A DNA stretch of 64,000 nucleotides from Caenimonas aquaedulcis (lineage in GTDB: Bacteria > Pseudomonadota > Gammaproteobacteria > Burkholderiales > Burkholderiaceae_C): assembly GCF_015831345.1 (NCBI RefSeq), contig NZ_JADWYS010000001.1:3748618-3812617 (forward strand), in the 5' to 3' direction. Positions 1-9,988 of the stretch are shown piece by piece. The notes below the pieces were generated by a model that made no database searches, was not told the DNA's origin, and saw only the letters and a list, made by a program, of their open reading frames with translations. The translations under genes were made by a program, and so were the position numbers. Positions within the stretch are counted from its first letter, which is position 1. Every line of letters begins with the position of its first letter.

Positions 1-869
1 TGGTGCCCAAGGTCGGCTCGGTGGTCAACGGCGCGCGCCGCTGGATCTCGCTGGGTTTCATGGGCTTCCAGCCGTCGGAGCTCGCGAAGTTCGCGGTTCT
101 GCTTTATGCGGCCAACTACATGGTGCGCAAGATGGATGTGAAGGAGCGCTTCTTCCGCGCCGTGCTGCCGATGGCCGCCGCCGTCGCGATTGTCGGGCTG
201 CTCCTGCTCGCCGAGCCGGACATGGGCGCCTTCATGGTGATCGCCGTGATCGCGATGGGCATCCTCTTTCTAGGCGGCGTCAACGCGCGCATGTTCTTCC
301 TGATCGCCGCCGTCATGACGGTCGCCTTCATGCTGATGATCGCGCTGTCGGACTGGCGCCGCGAGCGGATCTTCGCCTACCTCGACCCGTGGAACGAGAA
401 GTACACGCTCGGCAAGGGCTACCAGCTGTCGCACTCGCTCATCGCCATCGGTCGGGGCGAGATATTCGGCGTCGGCCTCGGCGGCAGTGTCGAGAAGCTC
501 CACTGGCTGCCGGAGGCGCACACCGACTTCCTGCTCGCGGTGATCGGCGAGGAGTTCGGGCTCATCGGCGTCGTCATCGTGATCGGCCTGTTCCTGTGGA
601 TGACCCGGCGCATCATGCACATCGGCCGTCAGGCCATCGCGCTGGATCGCGTGTTCGCCGGGCTCGTCGCGCAAGGTGTCGGCATCTGGATCGGCTTCCA
701 GGCCTTCATCAACATGGGCGTGAACCTCGGCGCGCTGCCCACCAAGGGCCTGACGCTGCCGCTCATGAGCTATGGCGGTTCGGCGATCCTGATGAACCTC
801 GTCGCTCTCGCGGTGGTGATGCGGGTCGACCAGGAAAACAAGTCGCTGATGCGCGGAGGCCGGGCATGA
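1..869 (+). CDS. ftsW: FtsW, lipid II polymerase of the divisome (5' truncated by window edge)
   Basis: SEDS-family septal peptidoglycan glycosyltransferase of the inner membrane, working with the class B penicillin-binding protein FtsI. Only the C-terminal 288 residues are visible; the reading frame is open to the window edge, so the true start lies upstream. SEDS hallmarks are present: ARRWISLG with QPSELAKF, the loop ending in LPEAHTDF followed by IGEEFG, and the C-terminal LMSYGGSA motif. Several hydrophobic segments alternate with short loops. The stop overlaps the murG start by 4 nt (ATGA), as expected inside the dcw operon. RodA at 16782 is the elongation paralogue; position in dcw makes FtsW the right name here. 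Confidence 0.96.
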   Translation, partial: VPKVGSVVNGARRWISLGFMGFQPSELAKFAVLLYAANYMVRKMDVKERFFRAVLPMAAAVAIVGLLLLAEPDMGAFMVIAVIAMGILFLGGVNARMFFLIAAVMTVAFMLMIALSDWRRERIFAYLDPWNEKYTLGKGYQLSHSLIAIGRGEIFGVGLGGSVEKLHWLPEAHTDFLLAVIGEEFGLIGVVIVIGLFLWMTRRIMHIGRQAIALDRVFAGLVAQGVGIWIGFQAFINMGVNLGALPTKGLTLPLMSYGGSAILMNLVALAVVMRVDQENKSLMRGGRA

Positions 870-1930
870 CCGCACGCTGCGCGCTCGTGATGGCCGGCGG
901 CACCGGCGGCCACATCTTCCCGGGCCTCGCCGTCGCGGAGGCGCTGCGCGATCGCGCCTGGCGCGTGCACTGGCTGGGCGGCCCCGGCAGCATGGAGAGC
1001 CAGCTCGTTCCGCCGCGCGGCTTCACGTTCGAGACCATCGATTTTTCCGGCGTGCGCGGCAAGGGCATCAAGACACTCGCGCTGTTGCCGCTGCGCCTCG
1101 CGAAGGCGCTTTGGCAAAGCATCGTCGTGGTTCGCCGCGTGAAGCCGGACGTAGTCATCGGCCTGGGCGGCTACATCACCTTCCCGGCCGGGATGGCGAG
1201 CGTCCTGATGCGCAAGCCGCTCGTGCTGCACGAGCAGAACTCCATCGCCGGCATGGCCAACAAAGTGCTGGCGGGCATGGCGGCACGGGTCTTCACTGCC
1301 TTTCCGAACGTGCTGAAGAAGGGCGCGTGGGTCGGCAATCCGCTGCGCGCGGGCTTCCTGCAGCAGCCCGGTCCGCAGGAGCGCATGGGCGCGCGCACCG
1401 GCCCGCTGCGCCTGCTCGTGGTCGGCGGCAGCCTGGGCGCGAAGGCGCTCAACGAGATCGTGCCGAAGGCGCTCGCGATGATCCCGGAAGGAATCCGCCC
1501 CGTGACGCTGCACCAGAGCGGCGCTAAACAGATCGACGAGCTGCGCGCCAACTACGCCGCCGCGGGCGTGCAGGCCGAGCTCACACCCTTCATCGACGAC
1601 ACCGCGCGTGCGTATGCCGATGCCGACGTGATCGTTTGCCGCGCCGGCGCGAGCACGGTGACGGAGATCGCGGCCGTCGGCGCCGCGGCGGTGTTCGTGC
1701 CGTTCCCCGCGGCGGTGGACGACCACCAGACCACGAACGCCAAATTCCTGGTCGATGCCGGCGGCGGCTGGCTGAAGCAGCAGCGCGAACTCACGCCGGA
1801 ATGGCTCGCGGACCTGCTGCGCACGGTCGATCGCGCGGAATTGATCCGCCGCGCGACCGCCGCCCAGCAGATGAAGAAGACAACCGCCACCGACGACGTC
1901 GTGAAGGCCTGCGAGGAACTCGCGTCATGA
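866..1930 (+). CDS. murG: MurG, UDP-GlcNAc:lipid I N-acetylglucosaminyltransferase
   Basis: Transfers GlcNAc from UDP-GlcNAc to lipid I, making lipid II on the cytoplasmic face of the inner membrane. 354 residues, normal for MurG. The N-terminal glycine-rich loop [10 protein letters not shown], the IGLGGY segment and the acceptor-side HEQN are visible. The C-terminal GT-B domain has a second glycine-rich loop (VVGGSLGA), a [13 protein letters not shown]-GlcNAc-binding motif and the [10 protein letters not shown] motif. The ATG at 866 was chosen because it overlaps the ftsW stop and starts the conserved N-terminus; the frame is open further upstream without a plausible start. It overlaps murC by 4 nt. 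Confidence 0.97.
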   Translation: MTARCALVMAGGTGGHIFPGLAVAEALRDRAWRVHWLGGPGSMESQLVPPRGFTFETIDFSGVRGKGIKTLALLPLRLAKALWQSIVVVRRVKPDVVIGLGGYITFPAGMASVLMRKPLVLHEQNSIAGMANKVLAGMAARVFTAFPNVLKKGAWVGNPLRAGFLQQPGPQERMGARTGPLRLLVVGGSLGAKALNEIVPKALAMIPEGIRPVTLHQSGAKQIDELRANYAAAGVQAELTPFIDDTARAYADADVIVCRAGASTVTEIAAVGAAAVFVPFPAAVDDHQTTNAKFLVDAGGGWLKQQRELTPEWLADLLRTVDRAELIRRATAAQQMKKTTATDDVVKACEELAS

Positions 1931-3339
1931 AGCACGCCATCAAACACATCCACTTCGTGGGCATCGGCGGCGCAGGCATGTCCGGCATCGCGGAAGTGCT
2001 CCGCAACCTCGGCTACACGATCTCCGGCTCGGACCTGTCGGACAGCGCGACGCTGCGCCGCCTGCAGGCGCTCGGCATCACGACCTATGTCGGCCACGCG
2101 GCGAGCCAGGTGAAGGGCGCCGACGCGGTCGTCACGTCCACCGCCGTGCAATCGGAAAACCCGGAAGTCATCGCCGCGCGCGAATTGAAGATCCCGATCG
2201 TGCCGCGGGCCATGATGCTTGCCGAACTGATGCGCCTGAAGCAGGGCATCGCGATCGCGGGCACGCACGGCAAGACGACGACCACGAGCCTTGTCGCGAG
2301 CGTGCTGGCCGAAGGCGGGCTGGACCCGACCTTCGTGATCGGCGGCCGCCTGAACAGCGCGGGCGCGAATGCCAAGCTGGGCGGCGGCGACTACATCGTG
2401 GTGGAGGCCGACGAGTCCGATGCCTCGTTCCTGAACCTCATGCCGGTGATGGCGGTGGTGACGAACATCGACGCCGACCACATGGAAACCTATGGGCACG
2501 ACTTCAACCGCCTGAAGGGCGCGTTCGTCGAATTCCTGCACCGCATGCCGTTCTACGGGACCGCGATCCTGTGCGTGGACGACCCCGCCGTGCGCGAGAT
2601 CATGCCCGACGTGCAGTGCCCGATCACGAGTTACGGCCTCAGCGAGGAAGCGCAGGTCCGCGCGGTGGATGTGAAGGCCGTCGGCCCGCAGATGCACTTC
2701 ACGGCGCAGCGCCGCAACGGCGTCACGCTGCCCGATTTGAAGGTCGTTCTCAACCTCGCCGGCATGCATAACGTGCTGAACGCGCTGTCGGCGATCGCGA
2801 TCGCCGTGGAGCTGAACATCCCCGATGCGGCCGTCGTCAAGGCGCTGGCGGAGTTCCGCGGTGTCGGCAGGCGCTTCCAGAGCTACGGCGAACTGCCGGT
2901 CGACGCGGCGCACGGCGGCGGCACCTACACGGTGATCGAGGACTACGGCCATCACCCCGTCGAACTCGCCGCGACGCTCGCGGCCGCGCGCGGCGCGTAC
3001 CCCGGGCGCCGGCTCGTGCTCGCGTTCCAGCCGCACCGCTACACGCGCACGCGGGATTGCTTCGAGGATTTCGTGAAGGTCCTGGGCCAGGCCGACGCCG
3101 TGCTCCTGACCGAGGTGTATGCGGCCGGCGAATCGCCCATCGTGGCGGCGGACGGCCGTTCCCTGGCCCGCGCGATTCGTGTCGCGGGCAAGGTCGAACC
3201 GATCTTCGTTGATGACATCGCCGCGCTTCCGGCCGCGATCCGGGAGATGGCGCGCGACGGGGACGTGGTGATGTGCATGGGCGCCGGCTCCATCGGCGCC
3301 GTGCCCGCCAAGCTGGTCGAGATGGGAGGCGGCGCATGA
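1927..3339 (+). CDS. murC: MurC, UDP-N-acetylmuramate--L-alanine ligase
   Basis: Cytoplasmic ATP-dependent ligase adding L-alanine to UDP-MurNAc, the first amino-acid step of the stem peptide. 470 residues. The N-terminal [17 protein letters not shown]ossmann motif binds the UDP sugar, [10 protein letters not shown] is the Mur-ligase P-loop, and EADESD and the AGMHNVLN motif lie in the central ATPase domain. The C-terminal domain carries DYGHHPVE and FQPHRYTRT. The start at 1927 overlaps the murG stop (ATGA); the stop overlaps the ddl start. Mpl at 26689 is a paralogue with a recycling role. Confidence 0.97.
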   Translation: MKHAIKHIHFVGIGGAGMSGIAEVLRNLGYTISGSDLSDSATLRRLQALGITTYVGHAASQVKGADAVVTSTAVQSENPEVIAARELKIPIVPRAMMLAELMRLKQGIAIAGTHGKTTTTSLVASVLAEGGLDPTFVIGGRLNSAGANAKLGGGDYIVVEADESDASFLNLMPVMAVVTNIDADHMETYGHDFNRLKGAFVEFLHRMPFYGTAILCVDDPAVREIMPDVQCPITSYGLSEEAQVRAVDVKAVGPQMHFTAQRRNGVTLPDLKVVLNLAGMHNVLNALSAIAIAVELNIPDAAVVKALAEFRGVGRRFQSYGELPVDAAHGGGTYTVIEDYGHHPVELAATLAAARGAYPGRRLVLAFQPHRYTRTRDCFEDFVKVLGQADAVLLTEVYAAGESPIVAADGRSLARAIRVAGKVEPIFVDDIAALPAAIREMARDGDVVMCMGAGSIGAVPAKLVEMGGGA

Positions 3340-4370
3340 GCACCGCAAAGAAGAAGCCCGCGCCTGTGAAGCGCGTCGCCGCGCGGCCGGCAAGCGCGGC
3401 TCCTTCGGGCGCCGATTTCGGCAAGGTCGCCGTGCTGATGGGCGGGCAATCCGCCGAGCGCGAGGTGTCGCTCATGTCCGGCAGCGGCGTGCTGAAGGCG
3501 CTGCAATCCAAGGGCGTGGATGCCCACGCGTTCGACCCGGCCGAACGCGATCTCGTGGAGCTCAAGCGCAAGGGCTTCCAGCGCTGCTTCATCGCACTGC
3601 ACGGCCGCTTCGGCGAGGACGGCACGGTGCAGGGCGCGCTCGAGCTGCTCGGCATCCCCTACACCGGCTCGGGCGTGATGGCCTCCAGCATCTCCATCGA
3701 CAAGGTGATGACCAAGCGCGTCTGGCTGGCCGAGGGCCTGCCGACGCCGAAGTACACGCTGCTGCGCCGCGGCGCCTACACGCGCGAGCAGGTGCGCGCG
3801 GTGCCGGACGACCTGTCCCTGCCACTCATCGTGAAGCCCGCGCGCGAGGGCTCGTCCATCGGCGTGGCCAAGGTGCACGGCTATTCGGAGATGGCCGCCG
3901 CGGTGGAGCAGGCCGCCGCGCTCGACGCGGACGTGCTGTGCGAGCAGTTCATCAGCGGCGACGAGGTGACGTGCCCGGTGATCGGCACGGGCGATGACGC
4001 CCGCGCGCTGCCGGTGATCCGCATCGTCGCGCCCGAGGGCAACTACGACTACCAGAACAAGTACTTCACCGACGACACCAAGTACCTGGTGCCCTGCGGC
4101 CTGCCCAAGGGCGAGGAGGAAGCGATCCAGGAAATCGTGCTGAAGGCGTACCGCGTGCTCGGCTGCCGCGGCTGGGGCAGGCTGGACGTGATGATCGACG
4201 GCAAGTCGCGCAAGCCCTACCTGCTGGAGATCAACACCTCCCCGGGCATGACGGGCCATTCGCTCGTGCCGATGTCGGCGCGCGCCGCGGGCGTGAGCTA
4301 CGAAGACCTGTGCCTGCACCTGCTGGCGTCCGCCTCGCTGGACCAGCTGAAAGGACCGGCACGCACATGA
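3336..4370 (+). CDS. ddl: Ddl, D-alanine--D-alanine ligase
   Basis: ATP-grasp ligase making D-Ala-D-Ala for the lipid II stem peptide. 344 residues, longer than the roughly 306 of E. coli DdlB because of a Lys/Ala/Pro-rich leader of about 28 residues before the conserved [16 protein letters not shown]. The start at 3336 is supported by the ATGA overlap with murC. Further motifs: [26 protein letters not shown] (ATP-grasp nucleotide loop) and [14 protein letters not shown] with the metal-binding Glu and Asn. The stop overlaps ftsQ by 4 nt. The basic leader could be disordered or a later true start may exist. Confidence 0.95.
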   Translation: MSTAKKKPAPVKRVAARPASAAPSGADFGKVAVLMGGQSAEREVSLMSGSGVLKALQSKGVDAHAFDPAERDLVELKRKGFQRCFIALHGRFGEDGTVQGALELLGIPYTGSGVMASSISIDKVMTKRVWLAEGLPTPKYTLLRRGAYTREQVRAVPDDLSLPLIVKPAREGSSIGVAKVHGYSEMAAAVEQAAALDADVLCEQFISGDEVTCPVIGTGDDARALPVIRIVAPEGNYDYQNKYFTDDTKYLVPCGLPKGEEEAIQEIVLKAYRVLGCRGWGRLDVMIDGKSRKPYLLEINTSPGMTGHSLVPMSARAAGVSYEDLCLHLLASASLDQLKGPART

Positions 4371-5155
4371 ACGCCGCCATGCCCACGCCCTTCGACGTCA
4401 AGCTGATGAACCTCACCGCGTCGGTGCTGTTCTCGGCGTTCGCCGTCACGCTGCTCGCGGCGGGCCTCTGGTGGGCGGTGCGCCATCCGGTGTTCTCCAT
4501 CGCCGGCATCACGGTGCAGGGCGACGTCGCGCACAACAGCGCCCTGACGCTGCGCGCGAACGTGGCGCCGCGGCTCGCCGGGAACTTCTTCACCGTGAAC
4601 CTCGCGGCCGCGCGCGAAGCCTTCGAATCGGTTCCGTGGGTGCGCCACGCGATCGTGCGCCGGGAGTTCCCCAACCGGCTGCGCGTGCAGTTGCAGGAGC
4701 ACAAGGCCGTCGCGCTGTGGGGCCCCGAGGGCGAGAGCCGCCTCGTCAACGAGTTCGGCGAGGTGTTCGAGGCGAATGCGGGCGACGTCGAGGCGGACGA
4801 CCTGCCGCGCCTGGCCGGCCCGGTCGAGCAGGCGGCCGAGGTGCTGGCGATGTACCGGGCGCTCAAGCCGGTCGTCGAGACGCTCGACCTCGGCGTGGAG
4901 AACGTGACGCTGACGGCGCGCGGCAGCTGGGAGCTGCAGGTGGACAACGGCGCGGTGGTGGAGCTGGGTCGCGGGACGCAGCAGGAAGTGCTGGCGCGGA
5001 CGCAGCGTTTCGTGCAGACGCTCACGCAGGTGACCTCGCGCTACGGCCGCCGGCCCGACGCGCTGGTGTCGGCGGACCTGCGGCATGGCGACGGGTATGC
5101 GGTGAGGTTGCGAGGCGTCGGCACCACGAGTGCGGATACGGCCCCGAAGAAGTAA
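4367..5155 (+). CDS. ftsQ: FtsQ (DivIB), divisome linker protein
   Basis: Bitopic inner-membrane protein joining early and late divisome proteins (FtsK, FtsA side to FtsL/FtsB/FtsW/FtsI). 262 residues: a short cytoplasmic N-terminus, one membrane helix around residues 14-36, then a periplasmic POTRA domain (about 44-113, starting [10 protein letters not shown]) and the FtsQ beta domain with [10 protein letters not shown]. The start at 4367 overlaps the ddl stop and puts the membrane helix near the N-terminus. Position between ddl and ftsA is the canonical dcw slot. Confidence 0.95.
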   Translation: MNAAMPTPFDVKLMNLTASVLFSAFAVTLLAAGLWWAVRHPVFSIAGITVQGDVAHNSALTLRANVAPRLAGNFFTVNLAAAREAFESVPWVRHAIVRREFPNRLRVQLQEHKAVALWGPEGESRLVNEFGEVFEANAGDVEADDLPRLAGPVEQAAEVLAMYRALKPVVETLDLGVENVTLTARGSWELQVDNGAVVELGRGTQQEVLARTQRFVQTLTQVTSRYGRRPDALVSADLRHGDGYAVRLRGVGTTSADTAPKK

Positions 5156-5172
5156 AGGCAAGAGGGAACGCA

Positions 5173-6402
5173 ATGGCAAAAGAGTACAAGGACCTGGTCG
5201 TGGGGCTGGACATCGGGACCGCCAAGGTGATGGTGGTCGTCGCCGAGGTCATGCCCGGCGGCGAGCTCAAGCTCGCCGGCCTCGGCGTGTCCGCGTCCAA
5301 CGGGCTCAAGCGCGGCGTGGTCGTGAACATCGACGCGACGGTGGCGAGCATCCAGCAGGCGCTCAAGGAGGCCGAGCTGATGGCCGACTGCAAGATCACG
5401 CGCGTGTACACCGGCATCACCGGCAACCACATCCGCGGCATCAACTCCAGCGGCATGGTGGCGGTGAAGGACAAGGAAGTGACGCAGGCCGACGTCGGCC
5501 GCGTGATCGAGACCGCGCGCGCGATCAATATCTCCACCGACCAGCGCCTGCTGCTGGTCGAGCCGCAGGAATTCGTCATCGACGGCCAGGACGTGAAGGA
5601 GCCGATCGGCATGAGCGGCATGCGGCTGGAGGCCAAGGTGCACATCGTCACCGGCGCGCAGAGCGCGGCCGAGAACATCATCAAGTGCGTGCGCCGCTGC
5701 GGTCTGGAAGTCGAGCACCTGCTGCTGAACGCGCTCGCGTCCAGCCAGGCCGTGCTGACCGACGACGAGAAGGAACTGGGGGTGGCCCTGGTGGACATCG
5801 GCGCCGGCACGACCGACGTCGCGATCTTCACCAACGGCGCGATCCGCCACACCGAGGTGATCCCGATCGCCGGCGACCTCATCACCAGCGACATCGCGAT
5901 GGCGCTGCGCACGCCGACCAAGGACGCGGAGAACATCAAGGTCGAGAACGGCTACGCCAAGGAGCTGCTCGTCAATCCGGACGAACAGGTCGAGGTGCCG
6001 GGCCTGGGCGACCGCGAGCCGCGGCAGATGGCGCGCCAGGCGCTGTCGTACGTGATCGAGAAGCGCGTCGAGGAAATCTACCTGTGCGTGCGCAACGTGA
6101 TCCGCGACACCGGCTACGAGGAGGTCCTCTCCTCGGGCATCGTCATCACGGGCGGCAGCGCGCTGATGCCGGGCATGGTGGAGCTCGGCGAGGACGTGTT
6201 CCTCAAGCAGGTGCGCCGCGGGCTGCCGCGCTACTCCGGCGCGCTGGCCGACATGGTCACGCAGCCGCGCGCGGCGACGGTGATGGGCCTGCTCGAGGAA
6301 GCGCGCCTCGCGCGCATCCGCGGCTTCAAGGTGGCGCAGAAGAACGGGTCCATGAAGACCGCGTTCGGGCGCTTCAAGGATTTCATCGTGGGGAATTTCT
6401 GA
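5173..6402 (+). CDS. ftsA: FtsA, actin-like membrane tether for FtsZ
   Basis: Actin-fold ATPase that binds the FtsZ C-terminal tail and tethers the Z-ring to the membrane by a C-terminal amphipathic helix. 409 residues. LVVGLDIGTAKVMVVV is the phosphate-1 motif, VALVDIGAGTTDVAIF the phosphate-2 motif, and GIVITGGSALMPGM the adenosine motif. The extreme C-terminus (KTAFGRFKDFIVGNF) has the expected amphipathic character. The start at 5173, 17 nt after ftsQ, is preceded by an AGAGGGA ribosome-binding site; the open frame upstream is an ftsQ shadow. Confidence 0.97.
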   Translation: MAKEYKDLVVGLDIGTAKVMVVVAEVMPGGELKLAGLGVSASNGLKRGVVVNIDATVASIQQALKEAELMADCKITRVYTGITGNHIRGINSSGMVAVKDKEVTQADVGRVIETARAINISTDQRLLLVEPQEFVIDGQDVKEPIGMSGMRLEAKVHIVTGAQSAAENIIKCVRRCGLEVEHLLLNALASSQAVLTDDEKELGVALVDIGAGTTDVAIFTNGAIRHTEVIPIAGDLITSDIAMALRTPTKDAENIKVENGYAKELLVNPDEQVEVPGLGDREPRQMARQALSYVIEKRVEEIYLCVRNVIRDTGYEEVLSSGIVITGGSALMPGMVELGEDVFLKQVRRGLPRYSGALADMVTQPRAATVMGLLEEARLARIRGFKVAQKNGSMKTAFGRFKDFIVGNF

Positions 6403-6552
6403 CCATGCGAAACAGGATCTGGCTCGCACGGGGGAGCCCCCACCGGAAGAGAAAGGAGCGATGGCGGTGCACCGATCCGCCTGCACGACCTTCATGACTC
6501 ACCACCCAACAAATTCGCACACGGCAACTGCAAACGGAATCAGGAGAAACAT

Positions 6553-7794
6553 ATGAGCATCGAAATGATCGAAGTCGAAGAGTTCCACCTCGGAACGCAA
6601 ATCAAGGTGATCGGTGTCGGCGGCGGCGGCGGCAACGCGGTCGACCACATGATCGGCCGCTCGGTGCAGGGCGTGGAGTTCATCTGCGCGAACACCGACG
6701 CCCAGGCGCTCGCGCGTACCGCGGCGCACAAGACCATCCAGCTGGGCGGCAGCGGCCTCGGGGCCGGCAGCAAGCCGGAGAAGGGCCGCGAGGCTGCGGA
6801 AGCCGCCGTGGACGACATCCGCTCCGCCATCAACGGCGCGCACATGCTGTTCATCACGGCCGGCATGGGCGGCGGCACGGGAACCGGCGCCGCGCCGGTG
6901 ATCGCGCGCATCGCCAAGGAGATGGGCATCCTCACGGTGGGCGTGGTGACCAAGCCCTTCGACTGGGAAGGCGGCCGCCGCATGACCAACGCGGACAACG
7001 GCCTCATGGAACTCGAAGCCAACGTCGATTCGCTGATCGTGGTGCTCAACGAGAAGCTGCTCGAAGTGCTGGGCGACGACATCACGCAGGACGAAGCCTT
7101 CGCGCATGCCAACGACGTGCTGAAGAACGCCGTCGGCGGCATCGCGGAGATCATCAACGTCCCCGGCCACGTCAACGTGGACTTCGAGGACGTGCGGACC
7201 GTGATGGGCGAGCCGGGCAAGGCGATGATGGGCACGGCGGTGGCTTCGGGCCCGGACCGCGCGCGCATCGCCGCCGAACAGGCGGTGGCCTGCCCGCTGC
7301 TCGAAGGCATCGACCTGTCGGGCGCCAAGGGCGTGCTGGTGCTGATCACCGCGGCCAAGGGCAGCCTGAAGCTGTCGGAGTCCAAGCTCGCGATGAACAC
7401 TATCCGCGCCTACGCCTCGCAGGACGCGCACGTGATCTACGGCACCGCGTACGACGACAACCTCGGCGACGAAGTCCGCGTGACCGTGGTCGCCACGGGC
7501 CTGTCGCGCCAGGGCCAGCGCCGCACGGCGCCCCCGCTGCAGGTGCTGCGCACCGGCACGGACAACGTCCCGCTGCACATCCCCACCGTGAACAACGCCG
7601 TGGGCGGCCCGGGCGCGATCGTCACGCGCGAGTCCGCGCAGCAGGCGACGCACCAGCCGGACTACCACGGCATGGCCGTGCCGAGCGTGTGGCGCACCAA
7701 CCGCACCCAGGCGGCGGCCAAGGTCGATGCGCTGTCCAACGGCGGCATGGACGATTTCGAGATCCCGGCCTTCCTGCGCAAGCAGGCGGACTGA
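6553..7794 (+). CDS. ftsZ: FtsZ, tubulin-like division GTPase
   Basis: Polymerising GTPase forming the Z-ring. 413 residues. The tubulin signature GGGTGTG lies at residues 106-112, with an intact catalytic T7-loop region after the EALA-type nucleotide contacts (NTDAQAL). The C-terminal conserved peptide, DDFEIPAFLRKQ, binds FtsA, ZapD and others; ZapD is encoded at 55189. The ATG at 6553 follows a strong CAGGAGAAAC ribosome-binding site. A 150-nt gap after ftsA holds no convincing gene and may house an ftsZ promoter; a terminator follows the stop. Confidence 0.98.
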   Translation: MSIEMIEVEEFHLGTQIKVIGVGGGGGNAVDHMIGRSVQGVEFICANTDAQALARTAAHKTIQLGGSGLGAGSKPEKGREAAEAAVDDIRSAINGAHMLFITAGMGGGTGTGAAPVIARIAKEMGILTVGVVTKPFDWEGGRRMTNADNGLMELEANVDSLIVVLNEKLLEVLGDDITQDEAFAHANDVLKNAVGGIAEIINVPGHVNVDFEDVRTVMGEPGKAMMGTAVASGPDRARIAAEQAVACPLLEGIDLSGAKGVLVLITAAKGSLKLSESKLAMNTIRAYASQDAHVIYGTAYDDNLGDEVRVTVVATGLSRQGQRRTAPPLQVLRTGTDNVPLHIPTVNNAVGGPGAIVTRESAQQATHQPDYHGMAVPSVWRTNRTQAAAKVDALSNGGMDDFEIPAFLRKQAD

Positions 7795-7828
7795 AATTCG
7801 AAGAGTGTTCTCCAGGTAGGGAGTGTTC

Positions 7829-7865
7829 GGGGTGGGCTGATGCAAGGGCCCACCCCTTTTTCTTT
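7829..7865 (+). terminator. Rho-independent terminator after ftsZ
   Basis: A 9-bp GC-rich stem (GGGGTGGGC at 7829-7837 with GCCCACCCC at 7848-7856) and a 10-nt loop are followed directly by TTTTTCTTT. It lies 35 nt after the ftsZ stop and 71 nt before lpxC, so it should end the dcw transcript and separate lpxC from it. Confidence 0.9.
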
Positions 7866-7935
7866 GCCCCGCGAACTATCGGGCCCATCGGGAAATCCAA
7901 ACGGCTGGGCCGGCCCATCCATCTAAAATCCACCG

Positions 7936-8859
7936 ATGCTCCAGCAACGCACCCTCAAGACATTGACCAAGGCGGTCGGGGTGGGCCTGCACCGCGGGCA
8001 GCGGGTGGAGTTGACGCTGCGCCCCGCGCAGCCCGACACCGGCATCGTCTTTCGTCGCGTGGACCTGCCGTCGCCGGTCGATATTCCCGTCTCGGCGCAG
8101 GCCGTGACGGACACGCGCCTCGCGTCGACGATTTCCAACGGCGGCGCCAAGGTCCACACGGTGGAGCACCTGATGTCCGCCTGCGCGGGCCTGGGCATCG
8201 ACAACCTGTACATCGACATCACCGCCGAGGAAGTGCCGATCCTCGACGGATCGTCCGCATCCTTCGTGTTCCTGCTGCAAAGCGCGGGCATCGCGTTGCA
8301 GAACGCGCCGCGCCGCTTCATCCGCGTGCTCAAGGCGGTGGAAGTGCGCGAAGGCGAGGGCGACAACCTGAAGTGGGTGCGCCTGGACCCCTACCACGGC
8401 TACAAGCTGAGCTTCGAGATCGACTTCGACCATCGCGTCGTGAGCTCCACGGGCCAGCGCGTGGAATTCGACCTGAGCAGCGGCTCCTATGCCCGCGACA
8501 TCGCGCGCGCCCGCACCTTCGGCTTCACGAAGGACGTGGAGATGATGCGCGCCAACGGCCTCAGCATGGGCGGCGGGCTGGACAACGCGATCGTGATGGA
8601 CGACTACCGCGTGCTGAATTCCGACGGCCTGCGCTACGACGACGAGTTCGTGAAGCACAAGATGCTCGACGCCATGGGCGACCTGTACCTGATCGGCAAG
8701 CCCTTGCTGGCCGCGTACAGCGCGTTCCGTTCCGGCCACGCCCTCAACAACCGCTTGCTGCGCGAGCTGCTGGCGCAGCCCGACGCCTACGAAGTCGTCA
8801 CCTTCGACGACGAAAAGCTCGCACCCGCGGGCTTCGCGCAGCCCGCGCGCGCCTGGTAG
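7936..8859 (+). CDS. lpxC: LpxC, UDP-3-O-acyl-N-acetylglucosamine deacetylase
   Basis: Zinc deacetylase for the committed step of lipid A synthesis, cytoplasmic. 307 residues, the usual length. It opens with QQRTLKT and [17 protein letters not shown] supplies the catalytic Glu77 and zinc-ligand His78; [11 protein letters not shown] holds the further zinc ligands His and Asp; [10 protein letters not shown] holds the general-acid His. It follows the ftsZ terminator. A TAAAAT box at 7924-7929 ends 6 nt before the ATG and no Shine-Dalgarno lies between, suggesting a leaderless or very short-leader mRNA. Confidence 0.98.
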   Translation: MLQQRTLKTLTKAVGVGLHRGQRVELTLRPAQPDTGIVFRRVDLPSPVDIPVSAQAVTDTRLASTISNGGAKVHTVEHLMSACAGLGIDNLYIDITAEEVPILDGSSASFVFLLQSAGIALQNAPRRFIRVLKAVEVREGEGDNLKWVRLDPYHGYKLSFEIDFDHRVVSSTGQRVEFDLSSGSYARDIARARTFGFTKDVEMMRANGLSMGGGLDNAIVMDDYRVLNSDGLRYDDEFVKHKMLDAMGDLYLIGKPLLAAYSAFRSGHALNNRLLRELLAQPDAYEVVTFDDEKLAPAGFAQPARAW

Positions 8860-8871
8860 CGGCGTCCTCCC

Positions 8872-9048
8872 ATGTTGATCTTCCGCTGGGCGATGCTGCT
8901 GTGCCTGATCGCAGCGGGGGTGTTCTTTGCGTTTTACGCCGGTACGGGGCAGCAGCGGTTCAAGCGCTACGGATTGATCACGCTGAAGTGGACGATCATC
9001 GCGGCGTTCTGCTTCTTCGGGGTGTTGATCCTCGAGCGGATCGCCTGA
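8872..9048 (+). CDS. Small hydrophobic membrane protein, function unknown
   Basis: 58 codons between lpxC and the VOC gene, 12 nt after the lpxC stop and ending 1 nt before the next ATG. The product has two membrane-spanning stretches: residues about 3-23 (IFRWAMLLCLIAAGVFFAFY) and about 35-54 (ITLKWTIIAAFCFFGVLIL), joined by a short polar loop with QQRFKRYG. The tight fit between neighbours and the amphipathic layout support a real gene, although it is below common ORF length cut-offs. No family is recognised; an assembly or regulatory role in the membrane is possible but not shown. Confidence 0.7.
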   Translation: MLIFRWAMLLCLIAAGVFFAFYAGTGQQRFKRYGLITLKWTIIAAFCFFGVLILERIA

Positions 9049-9049
9049 C

Positions 9050-9433
9050 ATGCTTCACCACATCTCATTGGGTGTCGCGGATCTGGAGGTGGCGGGCGCG
9101 TTCTACGACGCGGTGCTGGGCGCGCTAGGCTATCGTCGCGTGTTCGAGGACGCGACGGCCATCGGCTATGGGGTCCACGAGGGGAAGGACAAGCTGTGCC
9201 TGAAGCAGCGCGCCGGGGCGCAAGCGCCGGGTCCGGGCTTCCATCTCGCACTGGCTGCACCGACCCGGGAGGCAGTCGACCGGTTTCACGTAGCCGCGCT
9301 CGCGGCGGGTGGCAAGGACAATGGCCCGGCGGGGTTGCGGCCCGGATACGGGGCGAATTACTATGCCGCGTTCGTCGTGGACCCGGATGGGCATCATGTC
9401 GAAGCGGTCATCAACTCGCCCGATCCTTCCTAA
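9050..9433 (+). CDS. VOC-superfamily protein (glyoxalase/bleomycin-resistance fold)
   Basis: 127-residue vicinal-oxygen-chelate protein. The N-terminal [26 protein letters not shown] is the typical first beta-alpha-beta unit, and the C-terminal [10 protein letters not shown] carries the usual metal-ligand Glu; His3/His4 may be the first ligand. Such short VOC proteins include lactoylglutathione-lyase-like enzymes and antibiotic-binding proteins, so substrate cannot be told. The start is 1 nt after the small membrane-protein stop. Its stop overlaps the convergent ruvC stop. Confidence 0.85.
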   Translation: MLHHISLGVADLEVAGAFYDAVLGALGYRRVFEDATAIGYGVHEGKDKLCLKQRAGAQAPGPGFHLALAAPTREAVDRFHVAALAAGGKDNGPAGLRPGYGANYYAAFVVDPDGHHVEAVINSPDPS

Positions 9434-9978
9434 TACGTCCGCCCCTGCCGGTACATCCCGCTCGTCTTCCTCGCCGTCCCCGTCGCTTCCGCGATGCGAG
9501 CCATCGCCGCCCCGGCATGCGCATGCGTGATCGCGAGGCCCAATGCATCCGCCGCATCCTTGCCCGGCAACCCAGGCAAGTTCAGCAGGCGCTTGACCAT
9601 TTCCTGCACTTGCGGTTTGCCGGCCTTGCCGTGCCCGGCGATCGCCTTCTTCATCTGCAGCGCCGTGTATTCCGCCACAGCGAGGTTGCATGAAACCAGC
9701 GCCGTCACGCACGCGCCGCGCGCTTGTCCGAGCAGCAGCGTCGCCTGCGGGTTCACGTTGACGAACACGATTTCCACCGCCGAGCAGTCGGGCTTGTAGC
9801 GTTCCTGTACTTCGGCGATGCCGTCGAAGAGGGCCTTCAATCGCGCGGGCAAGTCGCCCCGCGCCAGGTGGGTCGTGGTGATCGTGCCGCTGGCCACGTA
9901 GGTGAGGGCGTGACCGGCCACGTCGATCACGCCGAAGCCGGTGGTCTGCAAGCCGGGGTCGATGCCGAGGATGCGCAT
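9430..9978 (-). CDS. ruvC: RuvC, Holliday junction resolvase
   Basis: Dimeric Mg2+-dependent endonuclease that cuts Holliday junctions at the end of recombinational repair. 182 residues. The RNase H-like acidic residues are in place: Asp7 in GIDPG, Glu69 in AVEIVF, Asp141 and Asp144 in GKDAADALG. The start at 9978 was chosen because MRILGIDPG is the invariant N-terminus; the frame runs on upstream without homology. It is last in a minus-strand gene run, 10 nt after the cdsA-like gene. ruvA and ruvB are not in the window. Confidence 0.96.
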   Translation of the reverse strand: MRILGIDPGLQTTGFGVIDVAGHALTYVASGTITTTHLARGDLPARLKALFDGIAEVQERYKPDCSAVEIVFVNVNPQATLLLGQARGACVTALVSCNLAVAEYTALQMKKAIAGHGKAGKPQVQEMVKRLLNLPGLPGKDAADALGLAITHAHAGAAMARIAEATGTARKTSGMYRQGRTY

Positions 9979-9988
9979 AGGTGGAAGC

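Noticed and set aside
6405-6497. Possible small ORF (30 codons) between ftsA and ftsZ
   Set aside because: It lacks a ribosome-binding site and is highly basic, typical of spurious GC-rich frames. The region is more likely leader or promoter sequence of ftsZ.
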